Positions 55,265 through 64,000 of a stretch of 64,000 nucleotides of DNA are shown piece after piece. Both the position numbers and the translations under genes were made by a program. The stretch lies in NCBI GenBank assembly GCA_025765615.1, contig JAIVFJ010000111.1, forward strand, positions 1 to 64,000, read 5' to 3'. Position 1 is the first letter of the stretch. Each line of letters begins with the position of its first letter. A model generated the notes under the pieces. The model was not told the origin of the DNA and made no database searches. It saw nothing but the letters and a program-made list of their open reading frames with translations. The DNA is from Zopfochytrium polystomum. Lineage: Eukaryota; Chytridiomycota; Chytridiomycetes; Chytridiales; Chytridiaceae.

Positions 55265-55958
55265 GGCTTCGCCACCTTATCAGCTTCCTCCATCGACTGC
55301 GGAAAAAGGAGATACACGCACAGAGGCGTCGCTGCAGGCAAAGTCGCACCCCGTACCCTGGGGCCAGCAAAGAGACGACGGTCAACCGCGTACGGTACAG
55401 GTGGAAGGAGAGGAGAGCTGCCTTGAGAGGCCCCTTGGCTGACAGACCAGGAAGCACTAGATAGAGTACATGTATGTGCGGTGCAGGAATGGCGGTAGCA
55501 GCAGCACCAGCAGCAGCAGCAGCAGTGGCAGCATTGGCAGCCTGGGGAGGGGGGGGGCCAAGCGGCCGACGTTGAAAGCAGAGCAGAACCTCTCTATGCA
55601 TTCCAATTAAAGCGCCCCCAAAATGAGAACGAACGGGATGTCGCCGGCAGTGTGCGCGAAAAACAGCGCCCATCAATTAATCGATGGCTGAATGAAAAAA
55701 AAAAGTGAGTCGTCGAAGAGGGGAGGGAGGTGGGAACGTGCGTGTGTGTATCGTCGTCGTGGTCGCGTTGGGGGAATATGGAGCTCCCCTTCAAGCAAAC
55801 CGAAAAAAAAAGAGGATTCAACGGGAAAGTGAATGGGGATCTGAAAAAAAAAAAAAAAAAGCGGAAAAACTTGGTCCGGGTGAGGGAACAGGGGAACTGT
55901 CCAAAGCTTTCAGGCTCGTGGCGCCCGCCGCAGCCTCGGTCGCGTTCTACCGTTAAGA
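55265..55958. other. Intergenic; no gene seen
   Basis: Holds a (CAG)n-like tract at about 55500-55535 and an A tract at 55843-55860. It lies between the stop of the TRP gene and the promoter of the phosphoesterase gene. Confidence 0.5.
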
Positions 55959-57491
55959 TCACTTGAACCTCGGGGACCTCGGCGACCTCGGCGGCTTCGG
56001 GCTGGTCGGGGACCTCGGCATGACGGGCGACCAGGGCGACATGGTGGCTTTCCGTCCGCGGCCGCCGGCGCCGATGGGCACGCCGGCGGCGGCGCCGCCA
56101 GAGCCCGCGGCGTCCACGCCGCCGCCGGGGCCGACGGTGCCGACGCCACCGGTGGCGGTGCCGCGCTCAAACTCAAACAGGCTGAGCTGCGACAGCGGCG
56201 TGGTGGACCACGGGTTATCGCGCAGGTTGGAGCGGCCGTACAGTGGCGACAGCGCGTTGGTCGACGCAACCATGCGGATCGGGAGGTCCATGTCGTCGCG
56301 GAATTCGAGGATGGCGTTCTGGGGGGATGAGGCGGTGAGGTGGGGTGGGGTCGGGTGCACGTTTGGATGGATGTTTCGTTAGCGAGAGGCATCGGCGCGA
56401 AAGAAAAGAAAAAAAAATGTAAAGTAAGCTCAACAGTAAAAACGAAACTCCCCATCGCTTCGAAACTCACGTATCGGTAAAACCCAACCGCGTCCTCCTC
56501 GCCCTCAAACTCCTCCTCCCCATTCCTCCTCCTCCACCACGACGGGGCGACGGCGCCGCAGACTCTCCACCACCGGCGCTCCTCCCTCTGCAGCTTTCTG
56601 TTCCTGTAGTCCCTGAGCTTCCGCGCGTCGTAGACCTGGGTCCTGGTGGGGAAGCCGATGCGGCAGACCGGGGTGGGGCCGTTGATGCGGCGGGCGTAAG
56701 GGTCCTTGGTGTGCTTGATCAGGATGGTCTCGTCAAACTTCATGATCAGCTCGGCCCAGACCATGCGCCACTGCTTTTCGGTTTCGGTCATGATCTAGTA
56801 GCGTTTTCCCCCCCAAGGACAAGGAGGTGATGCGTTAGAAGACGGAGAAAAAGGAGTCTGTCCCGTTGCGCCGCCCGGATCGCGCAAACTCACACTCGAA
56901 AACGTAGCGTTCAGCATGGCGATAAAGACGTTGAGCATGAGGATAATGAGAGTAAAGGCAAGCACGAGGAAGAGTATCATTGCGAGCCACGAGTTGTGGG
57001 CCCTCCTGTAATCATCTGTGCACCAAAAAAAATAGGTCAGCACCCCAAATTTCAGTGATGGGCCCGCGTGGACAGATGAGGGGGTTGCTCCCCCTCCCAA
57101 AAAAAAAAAAAAAAAATGGAAAAAAGAACAAAGAAAAGAAAGCGACAACTCCCACCCCTCCCTCACCAAAGCTCCCCTGCTGCAGCAAGATCCTCAAAGG
57201 CCACAAGAAGGCGGTGCTCAACGAGCCCCAATCGGTGTACCCCGGGTTCGCGGGGAACTCTGCGGCGACGGTTTCGTTTGCCGAGGCCGAGTAGTAGGCG
57301 TAGTACTCTGCAAAGGGGGCCATTTGGAGGAAGAGGGCCTCGCCGAAGCCGAGGATGAAGACGCTGATGAGGACGACGAAGCGGAGGAGGTCGCCCTGGA
57401 GGATGCGGGTGAAGACGAGGAAGAGCGTGCCGATCTGCTTGAAGCCTTTGGAGAAGTACATGAGGTAGAGCCAGCTTGATTTTGTGCGTGC

Positions 57492-57552
<61 letters not shown>

Positions 57553-57656
57553 CGGTGGAATTATGTTGGTTCGTTTTTTTTTTGTTTTTTTGTTTTTTTT
57601 TTTTTTTGGTTGTTGGTTTTTTTTTCGTTCGTTTTTGTTGCTTTGGCTGTCAGGTG

Positions 57657-57689
<33 letters not shown>

Positions 57690-57806
57690 ATACGCGAGAA
57701 GCTCTCCCTCACCACACGGCAAGACGCCCGCCCCCCCCCCCCCCCCCCGCAGCAGCAGCCCCCGGACGCCCACACGCCCACACATTATTTTGCATTCCTA
57801 TCCTAA

Positions 57807-57853
<47 letters not shown>

Positions 57854-59332
57854 CACACTCTCACACACGCACGCCCCCCAAACTCACCCGGTAACCGCGT
57901 GCAACCCGAGCGCGGCGACCTCAGTGTCATACGCGCTCGCAAACCTCGCAAACAGGGCGAAAAAAAAACGACAGCATATTGAGCCACTGAATGATGTTTT
58001 CCCCGCGGCCGCTGCCCGCAAAGTACTGCCTCGGGTTGACGATCACGTCCTGCAGCTCGTCGGCGAGGGTGGTCGCGTTGGACGCGAGGACCATCAGCTC
58101 GATGACGAGGCGGGCGATGCCGCGCGGGCCGAAGGAGGTGTAGCCGAAGCGGTTGGGCGGCGGGAACGCCGGGTCCGGGACGGACGTGTAGAACTCGCCG
58201 CCGTTGGGGAGGAGGGCGATCATGACGGTGAAGAGGCACATGTAGGAGAGGGAGGCGAGGAACTCAAAGTAGAACATGCGCCGCGCGTAGGAGGCCCATT
58301 TGGCCTCGAGGAGGCGCTGGAAGAGCGGGAGGGAGACGATGGACATGTGCTGATTGGTTTTTGTTTTGTGTGTGTGTGTGTGTGTGTGTGTGTAGGGTTG
58401 GGTTGGGGTTAGTTCAAGTGTGTTTAACCCCACCCGCCACGAACCACCGCACCTTTTTATTAATCGCAATCTCCAGCGCGCCCCTCGTATGATTCATCAC
58501 GTACGGATCGACGTACGTGTCGACCTCGCTGAGGTCGTACACATAGGACGATCCCTTGCCGTAGACCCAGAGGACCTGTCGCTGCTCGGTCAAGATGGCG
58601 TGGACCATCTCAGTGTTCCCGCGCGAGACGGCGACCTGTAGCGGGGTCATGCCGTCGTAGTTTGCGACGCTGTCGTCTGCGTGGCGTTTGAGGTAGAGGT
58701 AGAGGCCGCCGATGGTGGCGTGCTGCGGGTGGGCGGTGCGGTGGAGGTGGTGGAGGTTGTTGTGCGGGTGGTGGGCTCCTGCGGCTGCTGCTGCTGCTGC
58801 GGTTGCGGTTGCGGGGTTGGACGGGTCGACGAGCGAGAGGTGCGGGGAGCGGGTTGGGTCGTTGAAGTAGCCCCACCAGGCCAGGACGTGGAGGACGTTG
58901 TTGCCGTAGTGGTCCTTGCTGATTGGGTCAAAGTGGGCTTCTTCGATGAGGTACTTGACAAAGTCGAGGTGGCCCATGCACGCGGCAAAGGCGAGGACCG
59001 TACCGCCGAGCTGGCGGTTGGTTGGGGTTGATTGGAGGGTTATCGTGGGGAAATCAAAATAAATCGGGGGCGAGAGGTAAAGCCGGCGTGATGCGAAAGA
59101 ACCGCAACAACAACAAGGAAAAAAAAAAAAAGAAAAGAAAAAAAAAGCTGCGTCATATTACATACGTATAGTGTGCCAGACTGGCGAAAGAACTTGCCCG
59201 TTGCGCGCGGCGTGTGCACGTCGGCGCCGAGCTCGACAAAGCGGCGGAGCATGGCGAGCTTGTTCTTGACGGCCAGGATGTGGCAGACGCTCTGGCCCAT
59301 GTAGTTGTGCGACTCGTACACGGCGTTCACTG

Positions 59333-59379
<47 letters not shown>

Positions 59380-60837
59380 GGGGGTGAGGAGAGGAGGTAC
59401 GTGAGCACGAGAACGTTTGGACGGGGGGGGGGCCAAAACGAGGCAACCCACCCAAATCGGGTCTCCTCTCTGCAATCCACTCGGCGACAAGATCGCGATC
59501 CCTCACGACCGCCAAATGCAACAGCGTCTCTCCGTCCGCGCCGCGCTCGTCCAAAGCGGCCGAGCCCCTCCTCTCGACGATGGCCTTCACCCTCGCCAAC
59601 TCCCCCGCGGCGACCGCGCCCCACAGGGTCTCCGCGTCCCGCAAAAACTCCCGCTGCCGGATCTCGGGGGGCGCGAATCCGGTCGCGGGGAAGCGCGGGT
59701 CGCCGTTGTCTGCGCCGCGGGTGAGGAGGGCGAAGGCGAGGCGGCGGAGGACGGTGGCGAGCGGCGCGCGCGGGGCGAGGAAGCCGGCGCCGCGGGCGCT
59801 GTCGCGGATGCCGAGGACGCCGGCGGCGGGTGAGCCGGCGGTGCCGGGGGAGGTGGCGCCGCCGCCGCCGCCGGTGTCGGCGGCGTCGGCGGCGTCGGCG
59901 TCGTCGGCGGCGCGGAGGGTTTCGAGGGACGCGGTGATGAGGCGCTCGGCGGACTCGCGGGCGGCCTGGGAGTCGTGGTAGTACTGGTGGTGCTGGGGGG
60001 GCAGCTGCTTTTTGGCCGCTCCCGTCGGGGCGGCGGCGATCCGCCAGCCGCGGGTGGTGGTCGTGGTCGCGGCGGCGGCGGCGGCGGGGTAGCCCTTTGC
60101 GCCCGAGAAGCTGCCGAGGCTTCTGCGTTGGCCGGTGGTCGGGGTGGTTTTCGGTTGCGGGACGGCGGTGCCCGCGAGGGACTTGCGTCGCTGCTGCTGC
60201 TGTAGCAGCGACGGCGGCGGGCCGACGGACTTGCGAGCGGCGTCTTCGTCGTCGGGGTCGAAGGAGTGCGGCGGGGGCGGCAGCGGGGGCGGTGCGGAAG
60301 AACTCGAGGTGGCCGACGGAGCGGCGGCCGGTGTCCGCGTCGATCTGTTGCTGCGGGTGCGAGGGCTGCGACGACGGCTGCGACGGCGGCGGTGGGATGG
60401 CGATGGTCAAGCCGGCAGCGGCGTGCGGGTGTGGATGTTGATGTTCTTGTTGATGGTGATGGTGGTATTGCTGCTGGCTGGGGGGGTCGACGAAAGGGTC
60501 GGACGCGACCGAGGCGCGGTGTTGCGGTGGCGGCTGTGCCGGCTGTGGCGAAGGGGGCGGGAGGGCGAAGAGGACGCCGCGGGACGTAGCGTCAGCGGGG
60601 CGTTGCGGTCGGCCCCCCGTCGCACGGGACGGATCCGCGACGGCGGCGTCTGGGACCCTCGTCGCAGTAGCCGGTGGAGGTGTGGTGCCTGTTTGGGGTG
60701 GTATGGCGGGCAGGTCTCGCTGGGGCGCGCCCGCAGCATTTATGTCGACCGCCAAGATTAGTCACAGAAGCAGAAGAGTGTAGAGAAGGGGCAGGGGGCG
60801 CCATCGGGAGCGCGGAACTCACGGGACGGTCAGCCAT
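55959..60837 (-). CDS. Ankyrin-repeat TRP-type cation channel
   Basis: About 1192 residues in nine exons: 60837-60823, 60719-59452, 59329-59166, 59010-58453, 58349-57888, 57474-57167, 57015-56894, 56794-56471 and 56318-55959. All junctions keep the frame. After a Pro/Gln-rich N-terminus come ankyrin repeats ('DGETLLHLAVVRD', 'MGHLDFVKYLIEEAHFD', 'DGMTPLQVAVSRGN'). Six membrane segments follow: S1 'FEFLASLSYMCLFTVMIALL', then S2, S3, S4-S5 'LLRFVVLISVFILGFGEALF', a pore loop 'AFLWPLRILLQQGSF' and S6 'MILFLVLAFTLIILMLNVFI'. A TRP-box-like helix with 'KQWRMVWAELIMKFDETI' and a Pro/Ser/Arg tail end it. Two single-base breaks exist, one near 60290 and one in a T9 run at 57960-57968; removing one base at each restores the frame. 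Exon 1 is short and its junction is the least certain. Probably a calcium-permeable sensor channel. Confidence 0.85.
57484..57850. repeat. Cluster of simple repeats in intron 5 of the TRP gene
   Basis: (GT)n at about 57491-57549, T-rich DNA to 57640, poly-A 57657-57687, poly-C at about 57730-57748 and (CA)n 57810-57846, all within one 413-bp intron. The GT and CA tracts are inverted partners. Confidence 0.9.
59333..59378. repeat. (GT)n microsatellite in intron 2 of the TRP gene
   Basis: About 22 GT units ending at the splice acceptor of exon 3. Confidence 0.9.
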
Positions 60838-61189
60838 CGATCGCACGGCAGTTTAGCTAAGCGTCAGACGACGACGACGGCAACAGGCGACGGGTAGATT
60901 TCACGGGTATGATGTCTTTTTGCGTTTCCGCCCCGCGCGCGGCCGGCGGCAGAGTGGACAGCGCGATGCACGTACGTAGTAGGCACGTACGTGGGCCCGG
61001 CTCGTTGGTGGGGGTTGGGGTAGAGAGAGATTTTGGCCTGGCTGACCAAACGGAGTTTGAAAATAGGAAAAGGGGCATGAGAATTGTCGCGAGGCCGTGA
61101 CATGACATGTCGAGAATTTTTTGTTGTTATGTTTTTGTTGGGGGGAAGAGGATATGGAGAGGGGATGGGACAAACAGTATTTACATGCA

Positions 61190-61252
<63 letters not shown>

Positions 61253-61395
61253 ATAATTATTTATCCTGGGTTCATTCTTTTTTTTCTCCTCGTATTCTTT
61301 TGTATTCCACGCGGAAAAGTATGCTGAGGCTGTGAGGTCCCGTGGTGGGGTGGTAGTGCGTGGTTGGTGAGGAGGGGAAAAAGGCAACAACTACA

Positions 61396-61427
<32 letters not shown>

Positions 61428-61929
61428 GGACAGACAGGCAGACAGATAGGAGGGGAAAGAAGAAGAAGAAGATAGAGTAAAGAAACACACATCAACGCGA
61501 AAAAATAACTGACCAACTGAAAAAAAAAGGACCGAGAGAACACAAAAGTTTAAAAAAAAAAAAAATTGGGGGGACCGCCGCGAAGGTAATAAGGGGGGAG
61601 CAACCTCCTCCCAACGGGGAAGGGAGAGCAGATAGAGAAAGGAAAAAAAAAAAATACGCGGTAGCCATTGATGAGAAGAAGCGGAGGGGGGAGGGTCCTC
61701 GCTTCATGGGTTCAACCTAAAAACGGGCCGTACCGACGACTCGCGGACCATCCAACCGCCCCCGTTGCGCGAGAGAGAGCGCTCTATGAAATGGGGAATC
61801 GAACGGTTGTTTGCGGCCGCGCGCGGGTGCGTGGAGAATTGGTGGGGGGCAGGTTTGGGGGGTGGGCGACATAGAAGGTTTGTGCAGTGCGGATTTTGCC
61901 AAGGATAGGAAAGGGGGGAGCCATAACAC

Positions 61930-61960
<31 letters not shown>

Positions 61961-62039
61961 AAAGGTTGGGTAGGGTGATTGAAGGCGGGTCTGTTGCGCG
62001 CACGCGTCTCGCGTCCCTTCCGCCCCCCCTTGGCCACTT
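60838..62039. other. Intergenic with CA microsatellites; no gene seen
   Basis: (CA)n at 61196-61246 and about 61401-61428, A tracts at about 61552-61564 and 61931-61958. It separates the SH3 gene's 3' end from the TRP start. The open frames here are low-complexity artefacts. Confidence 0.6.
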
Positions 62040-62841
62040 TCACTGCTTGTACCCGCCCGCTCCGCTGCTGCTACTGCTACCGCCGCCGTCCTCAGTCGCC
62101 AGCGTAAACTGACTCGCGCGGTACGCCCCCGCGTCGCTCCCGGCCGCCGTTGCGCCGCCGCCGAGTCCGGTGCCGTCCGCGAACCCGTTGAACCCGCTGG
62201 GCGGGCCAAAGATGCTGCTTCCGCGCTGTCGAATCTGGAAGCTGGCGCGCTCGATGCGGGACCCAGCGCCGTCGATCCACTCGTTCCGCGTCGCCCCCGG
62301 CGGGGTGCTGCCGCCACCACCACCGGCCACGTCGGACTCGTTGACGTAGGGCGCGACGCAGGCGAGCGGGAAAGAGCCCTCCATCTTGGTGGTCATGTTG
62401 AAGCCAAAGCCCCAGCCGTCGTCGAACTTGCATTTGACGATGACGGGGTCGCCGACGTAGAGGTAGATTTCGTCGGAGAGGTTGGGGACGTAGTTGAAGA
62501 CGACTTCCATGGTTTCCGACATGACGGACGCGCCGCCGTTGCCGCCGTTGGCGCCGTCCATCAGGCCGCCGCCGAGCGAGGACAGGCCCGGCGGCAGCGG
62601 GATGACGTTGCCGCCGCCGCCGCCGCCGCCAGACACGTTTGAGCCGACCGCCGACGCCGCGGCGCTGCCCGCCACGAGGTTGCCGGCGAGCGGCGCCTGC
62701 TGCATGTACTGCGCGGTGGTGATGGGCTGCTGCGGCGCCTGGTACTGCTGCTGCTGCTGCTGGCCGTACGCGTCGTACCCGCCGCCGCCGCCCGGCGACG
62801 CAAGGCCCGTTCCGTACATGCCGCCGACGTTTTGCATTCCG

Positions 62842-62873
<32 letters not shown>

Positions 62874-63962
62874 GTTCCACGTCGAGTACCCCGCAGCGCC
62901 GCCGTCGAGGCCGCCGTCAAACTTGGACGGGCTGCCGGAGCGGCCGCCGGCGCCGCCGACCGTGGTGCCGCCCCTGTTCTTTCTGCCGCGGACAAACATG
63001 ATTGTGCCGACGATAATGGCAATGAGGACCGCGGCGCCGCCGCCGACGGCGCCGATAAAGATGGGCTGGGAGAGACCCAGGATGGTCGAGTCGGCGGTGG
63101 TCTGCGTCGCCGGGGAGGAGGGCGAGGCGGACGGGCTGGCGGTCGTCGTCGTCTTTGGCGAGGACGACGACGACGCCGTCGCCGCGTTAGCGCTGCTGCT
63201 GCCGGACGAGGAGGTCGCGGACGATGTGGACGACAGCGTGGAGGACGGGGTGAAGCCGGCAACGTTGGCGCAGCAGGCGTCGGAGGAGAGCTCGTTGCAG
63301 TGCGCGATGGCTGCTGCGTTGTCGTAGTAGCCGCAGTTGGAGTTTTCGGCGGATCCGGTGGCGGCGGCGACGCAGTTTGCGGCGTTGTCGCCCATGTGGG
63401 TGACGAGGAGGTTGACGGTGGTGGCCAAGGAAGTGCGCTGGTTGACGACGTCGGCGGACGGGTTCTGGTTGCAGATGCTCGCAGTCGAGAAGAGGGTTTG
63501 AGCGGACTGGATGAACGCCTTGGCCGAGGTCGTGCAGGTGGACTTGCTCGGGGCGACGCCGTTGTTGCACTGGTTGTTGATGTACGCCGTGTCGACGTAG
63601 AGGCCGCACAGGGTGGTGATGTGGTAGCGGAGGCCGACGCCGGTGAAACCGGGGCAGTCGTAGGTCGCTTTGAACAGGTCGATGGAGCTCTGCTTGGTGT
63701 CGACCTGCGAGGCGATGTAGGCGTCGAATGACGAGACCGAGTTGTCAAAGGGCGACGAGCCGGCCCCAGAATAGTACACTTGGTAGGAGGACCAGTCCGA
63801 GCAGCTGGTGGAGCCGGTGAGCGACAGGCACTGGGCCATGGCTGCTGACGGACCTTGCACGACGACGATGGCAGCGGCGACGACGGCGGCGACGACGGTG
63901 CGGGCCTGACGACGGAGACGGTGTCGCCGGAAACGGTTGGCGTGGTATCCGTCCGTCATCAT
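62040..63962 (-). CDS. Single-pass membrane protein with cytoplasmic SH3 domain
   Basis: 640 residues, one exon. A hydrophobic signal or anchor ('TVVAAVVAAAIVVVQ', residues 22-36) precedes a Cys-rich ectodomain (about 44-240, with 'CSDWSSYQVYY', 'ITTLCGLYVD' and 'CNELSSDACC'). A Ser/Thr stalk, one membrane helix ('AVLIAIIVGTIMFVRGRKNR', about 300-320), Gln- and Gly-rich linkers, and an SH3 domain at about 484-540 ('VVFNYVPNLSDEIYLYVGDP', 'WGFGFN', 'GSFPLACVAPY') follow. This design resembles fungal Fus1- or Sho1-type sensors, where the SH3 recruits proline-rich partners; chytrids carry many such proteins (recollection). The start at 63962 (two Met codons) fits the signal sequence. Probably a cell-surface sensor or adhesion protein. 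Confidence 0.85.
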
Positions 63963-64000
63963 CTGTCTTCCTGGTTACTCTTTTTTTTGCAAAAACAACG

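Noticed and set aside
62494..63731. Two long plus-strand open frames over the SH3 gene.
   Set aside because: Low-complexity translations opposite a gene with clear signal, membrane and SH3 segments.

Overview
The window is a stretch of GC-rich eukaryotic nuclear DNA, most likely from a chytrid fungus. Inference: spliced genes with GT-AG introns of about 50-410 bp, a polygalacturonase, a Sel1/kinase relic, a membrane SH3 protein, an ankyrin-TRP channel, and a tryptophan-rich ankyrin-like family ('EWW/DWW' repeats) of the kind I associate with Rhizophydiales such as Polyrhizophydium. No rRNA, complete tRNA or prokaryotic operon was seen.

Layout. 1-3.4 kb: repeats and no clear gene. 3.4-5.6 kb: a Trp-rich ankyrin-like gene with two frame breaks. 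6.4-9.5 kb: two relics of Ras-type GTPases flanking a tandem array (7260-8996) of roughly 118-bp monomers arranged as a four-monomer higher-order repeat. 9.8-12.5 kb: an F-box-like fragment and an ankyrin-repeat gene. 13-39.5 kb: a nest of retroelements. It holds a decayed Ty3-like element (gag 13.2-16 kb, pol 18.6-21.5 kb) interrupted by repeats; a copia-type element on the minus strand (31.9 to 23.1 kb); and, inserted in the copia integrase region, an intact chromodomain Ty3/gypsy element (24045-29259) with apparently identical 308-bp LTRs. Two GH28 polygalacturonase genes sit at 32-34.8 kb, one cut short at the copia LTR. 40-64 kb: mostly host genes on the minus strand: an SDR oxidoreductase, an LACTB2-like fragment, a 4-coumarate-CoA-ligase-like enzyme (6 exons), a metallophosphoesterase, an ankyrin-TRP channel (9 exons) and a transmembrane SH3 protein. 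On the plus strand are a Ser/Thr-rich surface protein and a kinase/Sel1 pseudogene.

Most striking is the chromodomain element. Its LTR carries 13 consecutive 5-bp modules, 11 of them perfect heat-shock-element units, upstream of a TATA box. Eleven nucleotides at the predicted transcript start are exactly complementary to 11 nucleotides just downstream of the LTR, the arrangement used for self-priming by the Tf1/sushi group. The element is flanked by 145-bp rather than 5-bp direct repeats. Together these suggest a recently inserted, heat-responsive, self-priming retroelement.

Several otherwise complete genes are broken by one base, often in a homopolymer (ankyrin gene, GH28, TRP channel, LACTB2). 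That looks more like residual assembly error than true decay. The Sel1 gene and the older retroelements do look truly decayed.
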